Positions 40,695-52,121 of a DNA stretch of 64,000 nt are shown here, piece after piece. The notes under the pieces were generated by a model. The model ran no database searches. It saw only the letters and a program-made list of their open reading frames with translations, and was not told the DNA's origin. How positions within the stretch are numbered: the stretch's first letter is position 1; each line of letters opens with the position of its first letter. Location of the stretch: NCBI GenBank assembly GCA_047967505.1, contig CM106540.1; one strand, written 5' to 3'. The translations under genes and the position numbers were made by a program. Source of the DNA: Dipteris shenzhenensis. Lineage: Eukaryota; Polypodiophyta; Polypodiopsida; Gleicheniales.

Positions 40695-41888
40695 TCAATC
40701 CCAATTCCTACACACCAAGTAGGTCTTTGAACTTGTGCCCAATGCCTTTGTGAATATGTCAACTACCTCATTCTCTATGCTGACATAAACTAGATCAATA
40801 AAACCTGCTAGAACCTTCTCTTGCACATAGTGATAATGCACCTCAATGTGCTTTGTTCTAGCATGATAGACTGGGTTATTTGCCAAGTCTATACTACTCC
40901 TATTGTCACAATAAATGACAACTGGCCCATTTGTAGATTGATGCATATCATAAAGTAGCTTATGCAACCAAGCTACATCACATGCAGCCATTGTTGCACC
41001 CCTGTACTCAACCTATTTGCTCGACAAGGAAATTGTAGGCTGTTTCTTGCTACTCCAAGTGACTGCAGCACTCCCGAAAGAGAACACATATCCACTGGTA
41101 GATCGTCTATTAGAAGTACTACTAGCCCAATCAGCATCAGTGTATCCATGCAATTGTATCTGAACCCCAATCTCATAAAATAGTCCATATTGCAATGTGG
41201 ACTTCATATACCTCAGTATGCATCTAGCCATATCCAAATGCAGTTTCCTTGGAGCCTGCATAAACTGACTTACCAACCCAACAGCATAGCTCAAATTTGG
41301 CTTGAAAATAGTCATATAAATCAAACTTCCTACTATGCATCTGTACGTAGTAGGGTCTTCCAGAAGCTCACCTGCATCTGTGCTCAACTTCAAATTCTAC
41401 TCTAAAGGAACTAAAATAGGCTTACAGCATGTCATCCCATATTTGGATAGCATGTCCAATCCATACTGCCTCTTCAAGAGCCGTATTCCACTTGTGGATC
41501 TAATCACCTCAATGCCCAAGAAGTCACGCAGCTCTCCCAAATCCTTCATCTCAAACTTCTACTTCAATAGCATTTTCACATGAAGGATATCTTCATCACT
41601 ATCACCTATGATGATCAAATCATCAGCATATATGACAAGCAGTATAATGCCTTTCTCTGTTTTTCTCACATAAAGTGAGAAATCTGCCTTGGAAATCTGA
41701 AAGCCAATAGTGACAAGATATTGTCCTATCTTGTCAGACCATGCTCTGGGTGTTTGCTTCAAGCCATACAAGGCTTTCTTCAACCTACAAACAAACTCAG
41801 GATGAATAGCATGAACATAACCTAGTGGTTGCTCCATATAGACCTCTTCTTGCAAATCACCATGCAAGAAAACATTCTTTAAATCCAT
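40695..41888 (-). pseudogene. Copia D RT-RNase H
   Basis: RT begins MDLKNVFLHGDLQEEVYM (41888). The active site reads VIYADDLIIIG (YADD rather than YVDD). RNase H reads HGYTDADWASSTSNRRSTSGY, then SKKQPTISLSSK with the frame lost at the STEAEY block. The last block is KTKHIEVHYHYVQEK. Confidence 0.8.
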
Positions 41889-42084
41889 CTGATGTAAAGA
41901 CCATCCCTTTGATGAGCCATAGTAATGACTACTCTTACGGTTGCCATCCTTGCAACTGGACTAAATGTTTCTTTATAATCAATGCCATATGTCTATGCAT
42001 ACCCCTTGACAACTAATCTTCCCTTGTATCTATTCATAGAACCAAATGCATTGTGCTTCACCTTATAAACCCACTTGCAGCCAA

Positions 42085-42591
42085 TTACATTCTTATCTTT
42101 AGGCAAAGGCACCAATTCCCATGTAGCATTTGCTTCCAAGGATCCATTTCTTCATCCATGGCTTTCTCCCATTTTTCTTTTCCCATGGCTTGCTCAAAAC
42201 AAGTTGGTTTTGGTCCATGTATCACTTTGACCATATAGGCATAGTGAATGGTTGTAAATCCATCATATTTCAGCCTATCCACAGGATACCTAGCTTTGGT
42301 TTTAAAAGCTTTGAAATGCCCGAACACTTCACTTTTCTTTTTCCTAAAATATACCCAAACTTTTCTTTTGTAGTCATCAATAAAAGTGACAAAATAATGA
42401 TAGCCTCCGATAGATGCAGCTTTAGTAGTCCACACATCAGAGTGGATTAATTCCAATGGCCTCTTACTCTCTTGAACATGTCTAGGAAATGGTTTCCTTG
42501 CCTGTTTTCCAAATTGACAAGCTTTACATACCTTATGCATTTTTGCAGCCTTGAACTTAGGCAATCCTGCAACAATATTTTGGGCCTGCAT
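42085..42591 (-). pseudogene. Copia D integrase core joined in frame to the pre-RT linker
   Basis: Reads CKACQFGKQARKPF, DVWTTKAASIGGYHYFV and FIDDYKRKVWVYFRKK, then at about 42300 passes straight to RYPVDRLKYDGFTTIHYAYM, which lies some 270 residues later in copy A. The missing segment includes the second Asp and the Glu of integrase, yet the frame is kept across the joint. Confidence 0.8.
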
Positions 42592-43002
42592 TAATTTAAG
42601 TCATTGTACATTAATATGACCAATGCGTTTATGATAGATATCAATATCTGCAACTACACTGGTGCCATGTGCAAACATTGCTGCACTCAATTCAAGCATG
42701 TCCACATCCAACGTAGACATCCTGCCCTTCTTCTTTCATTTTGCTATCAAGCGACCTTTATTTTTCATATCCTCAACAAAGCATCCATGAGGATTAAATC
42801 TGACTTGCAAGCCTCGCTCAACCATTTGACCAATAGAAACCAGGTTCTTGGTGATATTCGGGACATGAAATACATCAGACAGGTATTTCTTTTTTCTATC
42901 CTTCATAGACAAAGGAATTTTACCAATCTACACAATAGGATGTGCAGTATCATAACCAGTCTCCACAAATCCTGGTCTTTCCATTTTCCTTGCATCTTGC
43001 AT

Positions 43003-43767
43003 CTATTCTGCATGACCTATCATGTGGTTTGATGCACCTAAGTCAACATACCACACATCATTGCTTTCTTCTGCACTTGTCACAGAATTAGTCATGTGTT
43101 GCACCATAAATAGATGCTCATTTCTGTCATCACCCTGTCTACTTGAGGATGCATAATTGCCTTGTTGCAATTTTCCAGTCATGATGTCATTCTGCTTTTT
43201 ATAGCAGTCTTTAACCATATGACCCAATTTAGCATAGTAGTAGCATTCAACATTGCTGTTTGTATTTTGGCCTCTCTGCCATCCACCACGACCTCTTTGG
43301 CTCCCCCTGCCTCTAAAGTTACCACGTCCTCCTCCATAGGACTGGTTTTCTTGAATTTGCTGCATATTCTGATTTCTACCACAGCCTCCAAATTGGCCTA
43401 CTCTACCTCTGCCTCTACCTCTTCTAGCATTTGAGTACAAGACAACTTCTTTTGAAGTTCCTCCTAAAGAAGATGAACCACCATTTCTCTGCTCTTCAAA
43501 AATTAGAAGAGTAATCAACTCCTCAAAATCAGGAATATTCTCACGGATGGCAATGGATGTACAGAATTGTGCATAATCCTTTCCTAGACCACCATTCAAG
43601 GTCACAGAAACTAGATCATCATCTTCCACTGGCGACCCGATAGAAGCAAGTGCATCTGCAATCTTCTTCACCTTCATGTGATAGTCATTGATGCTCATAT
43701 TTTCTCTCTGCACATTATGCAACTCCTGCTTGAGCTGCTGCATTTTCTTGGCTTGCGTATTTGTGCT
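43003..43767 (-). pseudogene. Copia D gag (distal part) and protease start
   Basis: A 246-codon open frame from QQLKQELHNVQREN through IADALASIGSPVEDDD and a Gly/Arg-rich RGRGRGR region. The zinc knuckle keeps the first and last Cys but not the second (CYYYAKLGH...DCYK). The protease motif is WYVDLGASNHM, with the Ser of DSG replaced by Leu. The frame is cut upstream by X2. Confidence 0.82.
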
Positions 43768-45086
43768 TGTTGGCTCTTTCCTACTGCTTTCGTAGGAAGA
43801 GCTGGGTATTCTATGTTGCAGGGTTCCGAGGCTTTTTGTTACCTACAGATATATTGGGATTGTCGTTGTAGTATATGTGTAGCTTAGGACCTCGAGTCAT
43901 GTTCCGGTGAGAGACGTAGGCTTAAGTGTGGTAAGCAAACAAAGTGCAAGCATGTGTAAAAGGCATGTAAACCATCGTTGTTGGGGTAATGAAGGCTTTC
44001 GCCTTCATTGGGGGTTGTAGGCTTTAGGAGGAATTTACGAGTTCAGAAGGAGGTTCCAAGGTTTAGAAGGAGTCCAGGGTTAGAAAGAGTTCAAGGGTTT
44101 AGGAGAAGTTCCAGGGTTCAGAAGGAGTTCCAGGGTTTGGAAAGAGTTCCAGGGTTTAGAAGGAGGTTCCAAGGTTTAGAAGGAGTCCAGGGTTAGAAGG
44201 AGGATCCAAGGTTCAGAGTAGACTACATGGTGGAGAACTCGTCTCCCTCGTAAATCATGGAGTTTAAGGGTTTAGGAAAGCATAGGAGTGGGAGAGGAAG
44301 AAGGTGTAAGAGCATGGGTGAAGGAAGAGAGAGAGGAGGAAGGAGGAGAAGGGAAGAGGAGGAGGGAGGGGGAGGAGAGAGGAGGAGGAGGAGGAGGGAG
44401 GAGGAGGAGGAGGAGGAGGAGGGAGGAGGAGGAGGAGGAGGAAGGAGAAGGAGGGAGGAGGAGAGGGAGAGGGTGGGTTGCAGGGTTGGAAGAGAGGGGA
44501 GAAGGGTTGCAAGGTTAGGACATGCTTTTGGACGTGCAGTGCAAGGAAGCATGGACACTTGAGACAAATGCTTGGAATACCAATGTAGACTCAACACAAT
44601 GCCCCAAGAGTGTGGGCTTCATTCCATTATGGGGTATTTATACAAGTTGGAGAGCTTCTCTCTCTGCATGTAACACAAAGTCGTATCACAAAGTTGTAAC
44701 ACAAAGTTGTATCACAAAGTTGTAACACAAAGTTGTGTCACAAAGTCGTAAGACATTCTCTCTCTTCATGTAGAAGTTGTAACACAAAGTTGTTACACAA
44801 AGTTGTAACACAAAGTTGTGTCACAAAGTCATAACACATTCTCTCTCTTCATGTAGAAGTTGTAACACAAAGTTGTTACACAAAGTTGTTACACAAAGTT
44901 GTAACACAAAGTTGTGTCACAAAGTCGTAACACATTCTCTCTCTTCATGTAGACAAACTCGTAACACAAAGTTATTACACAAAGTCGTAACACAAAGTTG
45001 TGTCACAAAGTTGTAACACAAAGTTGTATCACAAAGTTGTTACACCTTCTCTTTCTTCATAAGTTCATGTTGGCACAGAGTCAACA
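43768..45086 (-). repeat. X2 3' LTR (1319 bp)
   Basis: Ends are TGTTGGCTC... and ...GAGTCAACA on the plus strand. It contains the hairpin (43988-44009), a GGTTTAGAAGGAGT repeat block (44040-44215), a GGAGGA tract (44330-44465) and a ~15-bp CACAAAGTTGTAA minisatellite (44670-45050). Confidence 0.9.
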
Positions 45087-45309
45087 TACTCCCGGATCCA
45101 TTTTATTACCCATCCTCGGGTTATGGCTTATTGCGATCACGTACCTGGGTTGCCATGTTTTTAGTCCAGTGGCTGTGGAACTTGTGTCGTGCCAATCGAT
45201 CCTACTGTAGAGCCTTAGCACCATACAATTTTTGCGCAGTTTCCAGGTAGCCTGTATCTACCATTTGCTCGAACAGAGATATGTGGCGTGCCTCCAAGAA
45301 GATCACTCT

Positions 45310-47625
45310 TTAATATAATCGGCTTGTAATCTGAGCATCAATCCGTTCATTGGGATTAAAGCTGAGTGGAGGCAAATGGGAATCAAGGTAACATGGGACC
45401 TCCAGAATTAAGGCTAATGTTTTGCAGAATATGGCACTTTGGCGAAGGAAGCGATCAATGTTGCCGCGCATTGTTTGTTCATGCTGCTGAAGTGCTCGGA
45501 TCATGGTACCTTGGATATTCCATTCTACACCAGAGTAGGGTTCGATCATTGGCCAATTAATGACTCGATCTTCAGCCAAAGTGTGTATGTTGGCTTCCCA
45601 TTTTTTACGTCGTGGAACTGCATAGAACTTGGGATGGGTTCTGAGACATGGAGGTGCCCGTAAGTACTCCTTTAAGAAGATTACATCAAAGAGCTTGGGA
45701 CAGCGCCAATCAGGTTGTGGATCCAATTTGCTAATCCAACCTTCACTTATTTGATGCTGACGAAGATTGGTAGGAAAGTTACCCAGGGTCCATCCACCGC
45801 GAGTTTTCATATCAGGATATTTGCTCCAAAATTCCTTGATGGGGTTACTGGGAAGTGGTATCTCATCAAAATCATACCCATCATTGGAACTTGGCATGGG
45901 TGTACGAATTGGATTATCCGGATCCTGATATTCAAAATCAAATACTGCATCATTTTCTGCTTATGGAAGCACCAGAAGTGTCGGAGGTGATGACGGGGTC
46001 GGGAGAGAATCAGGGGACATGGGGGAGAAATATGGCTCAGTGATAGTGGTGGAAGGGGGAGCAGAGGGGAGGGGGGGAAGAAATGGGCAAATGGTTTGAG
46101 CAGCTTGGTAATCCTCAAGGGTAGGATTAGCAAGGGAGGGGAAAAAGCTAGGTGTGAGGGGCTCATAAGTTTGTGACTGTTGGGTAAGTTGAAAATGGTG
46201 AGAGGCATGAGCAAAGAGACGATGGAGGGAATAGATGTTAGGATGGAGCTGAGGGAAGGTTAAGAGGGTGGTAGCAGCAAGGGGAAGTGAGGTTAGGATG
46301 TTGGTAGAAAGAGTGGTTAGATATGGGAAGTTGGATGTGAGATAGGCCTTGTCATCTTCCGACACTTCTTTTTGCTGGTGCGATGGGATGATCAGCTGCA
46401 TGGGTTGGATGTTGGTTATGTCATGCCATGCAAATAATAGGGATGGCCTTTGTAGCAATGGCAACAAACCTGCAATAACCCTGAGGGGAGGACTACCCAT
46501 GAGGCAGACATATGCAATGAAAGCATCCGTCCTGAGTGTTATAAATCCGGCATGTGTAGACAGGCAGAAGATATTCTTTTCATCTTCAGACAAGTCTTGG
46601 CAAATTATGCGCAGGGTTTTAATCCCGATTGATCATTTCCAGTTGATTGTTGGATGAGCAGATATGATCCGGAGTTGGAGTTGCTTCCATTGGATAAGCA
46701 CGCGTGCGTTGAGGTGATCTTCCATTTGTAGAGCAGCCACAAGCTCTTCATACACCATGGTTGTGCATTGTAGTGGGCCGTCATTGGTGTTGTCTTCCAA
46801 TGCCTCATTGTTGTGCACTAGCAATTGGAGTTCAAGCTTGGAGATGGCTATTTTTTGGGAGTGCATCTCATTCATCTTTTCTTTGTACTGATGGTAGATG
46901 GTTGTGTATGCCTCTTTAAGCTTTTTCATTTGCAAGGTGACCTTTGCCTGTTGAGGAATGTCTTCAGTGGTATTGGACCATTGGTCCAAGAACTGGGCTT
47001 GTGAAGTGCTGGCCTCTTGAACAGTAGCAAGTTGGTCTTTTAAGAGTCGGCATTCCCTTGTAAGCTCATCAATGCTAAAGGCACGTACTGCCAAAGATTG
47101 TTGCATGTCTTCAAGCTTGTCCTTGCAATCCTGAAGCTCTTCTTCTTTGTGAATGAGAGTGAGTCGAGCTTGTGCCACTACCTCTAGTGCCTTGACCTCT
47201 ATGGCGATTGCCTGGAATTGGTCTTCGATTTCTGATGCTGTCTGCCTTTCCAATTCTCTTGCATATGCTTCCTTAGCCAAGCTAGTGAAGAGTTCTGACA
47301 TTTGGATCATTTGGCTAGCTTGATGTTGGAGAATGACAGACGGTGATGAGGTCTGGCGATATTGCTGATACAACTGGTGCCCATGTAGCCATCCCGAGGA
47401 TTCTGTAGTACTTGGGGGAGGTTGTTCCAATGGCATTTCAGTCCCTTGTGTAGAATAGTCATACTGTTGATCTGGCACTAGCTCTCCTTGGGGCTCATCG
47501 ACTGGCATGGCGTCGATGGGCGGTTCGAGTGCTGATGTGGTCTCCAGCTCTGGTGCTGATCGTTCCTCAGGTTCGGGGGTGCCAACCTTGTCTCGAGCTC
47601 GGGTTGTGGTGCTGTTGATGGAGAC
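45310..47625 (-). pseudogene. X2 cargo frame 2: coiled-coil and proline-rich protein, two stops
   Basis: One reading frame, open from about 47625 (first ATG at 47508) and running to 45310, stopped only by TGA at 46635-46633 and TAA at 45963-45961. Part 1 (about 290 codons) is rich in Gln/Glu/Leu heptads (KALEVVAQARLTLIHKEEEL, MKKLKEAYTTIYHQYKEKM), a likely coiled coil. Part 2 (about 46630-45964) begins RIICQDLSEDEKNIFCLSTH and ends Pro/Ser-rich. Part 3 (about 216 codons) includes SKYPDMKTRGGWTLGNFPT and AEDRVINWPMIEPYSGVEWN. I recognise no domain. The coding sense on both sides of each stop, in the same frame, suggests the stops are young. It could be a captured host gene or a retroelement-specific protein. 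Confidence 0.6.
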
Positions 47626-48697
47626 TTAGTGGTTGCAGTTGTGCACCGAGCTGAAGCATTTCCTGGGGCAATTCCGCATTCCTGCTTTCCAGAATAGGTA
47701 CTTCTGTTAAGGCATCTGTACTTATCAATGTGATAGCTGGAGCAGTTGATGACGGCTCCCATACTGGTGAGAAGGGTATGTCCAACTCCTCAATTGGCTT
47801 TGGAGACTGGGGCAGAGTCATTTCCCTTTCTTGTAGTTCTTTTTTGATGATTATAGCCAATAAGTGCAGAATTTTACATTTCTGGCCTGAAGAACCATCG
47901 AGTTTTTTGGTAAAGAAAATGACGAAGTGTTGGACCCAGTCTTGTTTGAGCTTCCTACTCAGCAAAACAAATGTGCGGGGTGGAAGGGAGCATTCCTTGC
48001 CGTTCTTTATTCCCAGGATGGTGGAGAGAAATTGTGCTGCTTCCTTGAGGCGAGGGTCAAGGATTGTGCGAAGCAAGATGCCATCTCTATGGATCAGGGT
48101 ACCCTTGGTGAGGAGAGACTGTACTTCGATAAACTTTGCATCAGCAGACCGGTTAGGGTATTGGCCACCTTGTTTTGGCAGAGAGAAAGCCCTTTGAATG
48201 ACTGTACTGTCGAGGATAATGTTCAGTGGGCTCTGCTGTACAGTGATTGTACCGTACTTGCCATCCATTGCATTGCTGGAGTAGTAAGAGTGGAGAAAGT
48301 CCTTGATGTAGGTGGTCATGATAGGACTGTCCTCCAAGGATTTCAGGCTCTCATGCAAATTGCCTAGACCCCGTTGCTCTAAGTAAGATGTTGCTTCCTG
48401 GGAAAGAGCATAAATCGATGTGGATGGCCAGACAAGTTCCAATGATTGGGCCTTGTTAACGGTTGTGTAGGCCGGCTGTGACTGGGGTGGCATTTGTTCT
48501 GCTTGGACATGCACTAAATCTTCTTCGGAGCTATCGCTTTGGACCACGAACGCCTGTGGTCTCCGTGGTTGAGAGGATGTAGATGGTTGCGAACTGTGGA
48601 GGGGGTCCCGTGGTTGAGGCGGTGGGCTCTTTCTGCACATCCTCTTTAGTGGCGGCATCTTTTCTGAACCTGCATCCATGTACATGTAGTGTACCAT
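47567..48697 (-). CDS. X2 cargo frame 1: unrecognised 376-aa protein
   Basis: Intact from the ATG at 48697. The first ~80 residues are Pro/Ser/Gln-rich and basic (KRMCRKSPPPQP). A globular part follows (about residues 90-270) with ATSYLEQRGL, IKDFLHSYYSSNA, ITVQQSPLNIILD, VIQRAFSLPK and then RTFVLLSRKLKQDWVQHFVI. The order (an RG-L helix, a 'DF/FY' helix, a 'V...L....I...F.LP' block) recalls the plant transposon-associated domain found in many gypsy gag-like proteins, but this is a weak, by-eye resemblance. The frame ends at 47567, and frame 2 overlaps it by about 60 bases, so one frameshift separates them. Confidence 0.6.
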   Translation of the reverse strand: MVHYMYMDAGSEKMPPLKRMCRKSPPPQPRDPLHSSQPSTSSQPRRPQAFVVQSDSSEEDLVHVQAEQMPPQSQPAYTTVNKAQSLELVWPSTSIYALSQEATSYLEQRGLGNLHESLKSLEDSPIMTTYIKDFLHSYYSSNAMDGKYGTITVQQSPLNIILDSTVIQRAFSLPKQGGQYPNRSADAKFIEVQSLLTKGTLIHRDGILLRTILDPRLKEAAQFLSTILGIKNGKECSLPPRTFVLLSRKLKQDWVQHFVIFFTKKLDGSSGQKCKILHLLAIIIKKELQEREMTLPQSPKPIEELDIPFSPVWEPSSTAPAITLISTDALTEVPILESRNAELPQEMLQLGAQLQPLSLHQQHHNPSSRQGWHPRT

Positions 48698-48779
48698 TGA
48701 TCATTACATTGATTGGCATGCCTGTATGACCTTTCTGTGTGTGTGTGGGAGAGATCTTTTTTTTTTGGTTATACATTCT

Positions 48780-49066
48780 TTGAGAGTGTGGAATGAAAGT
48801 GTGGGGTACAATTATTCATGCAATCATCTATGTGTCTAAGCGAAAGCGTGTGAGTGCACGTGACCTAGTAGCTAAGCAGGAACTAACTATATGCTTTTTT
48901 TGCTGGGATTTTCATAGGGCAGCTAGAACTCATCATCACTTCTGAGCTCTAGGTAAAATCGATTGAGGCTACCTATATGTGCGAAGACGTACATATGCAA
49001 GTGAGTGCTCGTGATACAATCTAATCCTAACTAAGGAAGACTTGGTTTCCCAAATCTTCGTTTTTG
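48780..49066 (-). other. X2 spacer between gag start and cargo
   Basis: No coding signal. Includes a T9 run and GT-rich sequence (48740-48775) just upstream of the cargo ATG. Confidence 0.4.
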
Positions 49067-49351
49067 TCAGGGATGGCTCGCGTGTTGATGTAGTAGCGCT
49101 TCAGTCGGCTCCCATTTATTGTTGTGATTTCGTTGATTGAAGAAGTTGTCAGCCTCAGCATCGAGCTCGATATCCCCATCATGCTCATGATGGCGTCCAG
49201 CCATGTTGGGGCGAGGAGGAGTTAAAGGAAGTTGTTGAATCTCAGGGGGGGAGTCAAGGTAGAGGATTGGCGGGGGCGGTTGTTGCAGTGGAGTTAGTTG
49301 TGGATGGGGCGAGCGTTGGAGTCGAAGTCGTTGGCCGGAACGTAACTGCAT
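49067..49351 (-). pseudogene. X2 gag N-terminal remnant
   Basis: MQLRSGQRLRLQRSP... and then ...TPPRPNMAGRHHEHDGDIEL align residue by residue with the X1 gag start at 18418. After DNFFNQRNHNN the similarity stops, and a short unrelated tail leads to a stop. The retained piece may hold a packaging signal or start codon, while capsid and zinc knuckles are gone. Confidence 0.8.
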
Positions 49352-49794
49352 GCAGATGGTGCATGATTTGCCAAGGGTATCACTACCCCAAGTGCGGGTG
49401 TGGAGGTGGTGCTTGTTAGGAGAATTAGAGTGGTGTTAGTTTGTGTAGGGACTGTCGTGTTAATAATGTGCCTAAGATTGTCCTACGTGTGTAGGGAAAT
49501 GTGCCGGTGCAGACGGATCGTTAATCGGAGGTCACGGCGTGAAAATATGAGTGAATTTGTGCAAAATGAGGCCCACACGGGGGCGCGAATGAACGTGTGC
49601 CAGGGATGCCGAAATGGTGTGCAATAGGCTGGAAAAATACCTCGTAACGTGGTGTTTTCGTGTGTGAAATCTGGGTTCAAACAGGGTTCAATTTGGGTCC
49701 TAAACGGATGAGTTTCAAGGGGTTAAAGGAGGGGTAAATTTGGCGTTTGGGGAGGTCCTAATGGTGGTGTGAATGGACTTTAAGTCCAACCGAG

Positions 49795-50085
49795 GGGTTG
49801 AAACCAAGTGGCTCTAGTTAGACTAACTAACCTAGATCCTCCCAATTACTGTAACTGGGAGGTTTAACTAACTGTAGTTAGTTACTAACTGAAGAGTTAG
49901 TCTAACCTAACTGAGGTTAATCTAACCGAACCTAGTCTAACTAACTGAGGGTAACTAAACTAACCTAACTTCAGTGTGAATTAATCTAACTGAGGTTAAC
50001 TAACTAACCTAGGGTTAACGAACCTAACCTAACCTAGCCTAACTATGGTTAAATCTAACCCTAGAGTTAATTTTAGGTTAGGTTT
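49795..50085. repeat. TTAGG/CTAAC degenerate repeat of X2
   Basis: Irregular GTTAACTAACCTAG and CTAACTGAGG blocks at the position equivalent to 17722-17960 in X1. Confidence 0.7.
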
Positions 50086-50099
50086 ATGTTTTTTTTTTT

Positions 50100-50740
50100 T
50101 TACTGTGGGGGGCTGCCCGACGGCGGCGCCCGGAGGGGGAGGGGGTTGTTGTTTTGGCGCAGGGGGGTTGACGCGGCGGGGGAGGGCGGGGGTGGCGCGT
50201 GGGGGGCGGCGGGGGAGTGCAAGGGGGTGCACGGGGGGCGAGGGAGTGGCGCGGGGGATGCGAGGGGGGGCGGCGGGGGGCGAAGGGTGGCGCGGGGGGT
50301 GAGGAGTGGCGTGCGGGGGGCGGCGGGGGAGGGTGAAGGGGGTGCGCGAGGGGCGAGGGAGTGGGTTTGGGGCAGGCGGGTGAGGGGGCGCCGTCGCTGG
50401 CGGCTCGACCACTGGTGGGGCGGGGGAGTGGGGCGGGGGTTGTGAGCGGGGGCGGGGCGGGGGGCGGCGCGGTGTGCGCCGCCGCGGGGGCGGGGGGCGC
50501 GGGCGGGGGGTGCGCGGGGCGGGGCAGGGGTGGCGCGGGCGGGGGTTGCGCGGGGCGGGGCGGGGGTGGCGCGGGGCGGGGCGGGGGTGGCGCGCGCGGG
50601 CGAGGGGCACGCGGGGGCGGCACCGTGCCGCGGGGCGGGGCAGGGGAGCGTGGGCTGGGGGGGTGCGCGGGGTGGGGTAGCGAGGGCTGGGGGGTGCACG
50701 GGGCGGCGGCGCTGCCCGCGGGGCGGGGCGGGGGTTTACA
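50100..50740. repeat. GC-rich, G-run-rich part of the X2 leader
   Basis: Dense GGGGCGGGG / GCGCGGGG runs on the plus strand, so C-rich on the element's sense strand. Long open frames on both strands encode only Gly/Arg/Ala or Pro/Ala runs. The counterpart in X1 is 17330-17715. Confidence 0.8.
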
Positions 50741-50754
50741 GAGGGGGGGGTAAG

Positions 50755-51445
50755 GGGGAGGGGGTAAGGGGGAGAGAGAAGGAGAGAGAGAGGGGGTGGG
50801 GGAGAGAACGAGGGGGAGAGGGGAGCGAGTGAGAGAGAGGGGGGGGGGGGAAGAGAACGAGGGGGAGGTGGAGGGGGAGGGGGGAGGGGGAGGGGGAGAT
50901 GTAGGGGGAGGGGCGAGCGTAAGGGGGTGGGGGAGAGAGAGAGGAGCGAGTGAGAGAGAGAGGGGGTGGGGGAAGAGAACGAGGGGGAGGTGGAGGGGGA
51001 GGGGGGTGGGGGAGGGAGAGATGTAGGGGGAGGGGGAGGGGGGAGGTGGTGGTGGAGGGGGAGAGGGGGAGGGGGAGATGTAGGGGGAGGGGGAGGGGGG
51101 AGGTGGTGGTGGAGGGGGAGGGGGAGGGGGGGAGGTGGAGATGAAGGGGGAGGGGGAGAGGGGGAGGTGGTGGTGGAGGGGGAGGGGGAGGGGGGAGGTG
51201 GTGGTGGAGGGGGAGGGGGAGGGGGGGAGGTGGAGATGAAGGGGGAGGGGGAGAGGGGGAGGTGGTGGTGGAGGGGGAGGGGGAGGGGGGAGGTGGAGAT
51301 GGAGGTGGATAGGAGAAAGGGGTGAGAGAATGAGGGGGAGAGAGGGGAGAGGGAGAGAGGGAGAGAGGGGGAGGGGGAGATGGTGGTGGAGGAGGGGGGA
51401 GGGGGAGAGGGGAGGTGGTGGTGGAGGGGGAGAGGGGAGGTGGAA
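50755..51445 (-). repeat. Pyrimidine-rich leader tract of X2
   Basis: About 690 bases of G and A on the plus strand, that is C and T on the sense strand, with GGAGGTGGTGGTGGAGGGGG units alternating with GAGAGAGG. Same relative place as in X1 and X3. Confidence 0.9.
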
Positions 51446-51449
51446 AAAA

Positions 51450-52100
51450 AAAGGAAAAAACCTGAAAGACTGAAATTGAAAAGCAGGGAGAAGTGGTCAC
51501 CTGAACGCTCTCCAAGTCTTTCTCGATGTAACGGGATTGTTGCAGAACAATGGATGGTGGGTGGAAGGCTAGGTCATCGCTGCGAGAAGGACTCGATGTC
51601 ACTTACATGGCGAGGATAGGAGTAAGGGGGTGGTCGATGGAGAGGGAGGAGTGTCTTGCATGGGGCTCGGAATGAGGAAGAGAATGGAGGCAAAAAGTGA
51701 AAGATGAAGAATGAGGGGGGGTGGAGTAGGTTTTTATAGGTTTGGATTTTAGGTTTAGGGTTTAGGTTTAGGGTTTAACCCTAAACTCTTCCTGAGCCAT
51801 AACTCTTTATGGAGAGCTCGGTTTGCCTTTCTGTAAAAAGGTAAAATGATCGAAATTGAAAGCTCTACGCATCCGTGTCCACTACCTAGCCTGATTGTAT
51901 ATCATGTGGCTTCTTTTTAAGAAATTAAGAAAATTTCTTAAGGTAGTAACCCAAAGTGGATGTTTGGGATTGATATGTTTGGCTAGAATTGGAAAAAATT
52001 TTACTCTCCTTGCCCTTGAGTGTTATGTTCGTGAAAGTTTGAAGTAGTGACTTGTTTTACACATACCTACGCATGTTTACTCGCTACTTGAGTCGCTAGT
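51450..52100 (-). other. X2 leader next to the PBS
   Basis: Unique leader sequence shared with X1 (for example the stretch with GTTACATCGAGAAAGACTTGG, 16510 in X1 and about 51528 in X2). No gene. Confidence 0.6.
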
Positions 52101-52101
52101 C

Positions 52102-52119
52102 TCCCCGGCAGCGGTGCCA
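52102..52119 (-). promoter_or_regulatory. X2 primer binding site
   Basis: Minus-strand TGGCACCGCTGCCGGGGA lies two bases inside the 5' LTR. It is close to the tRNA-Asp-type PBS of plant gypsy elements and fixes the element's orientation. Confidence 0.75.
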
Positions 52120-52121
52120 AA

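Noticed and set aside
44670-45060. Regularly spaced short repeats that could suggest a CRISPR-like array (also 53030-53440)
   Set aside because: The spacers are themselves variants of the repeat, the units are ~15 bp, and the context is a plant LTR. It is a minisatellite.
47730-48367. Plus-strand frames of 155 and 146 aa in the X2 interior
   Set aside because: They lie antisense to the better-supported 376-aa cargo frame and have no recognisable text.
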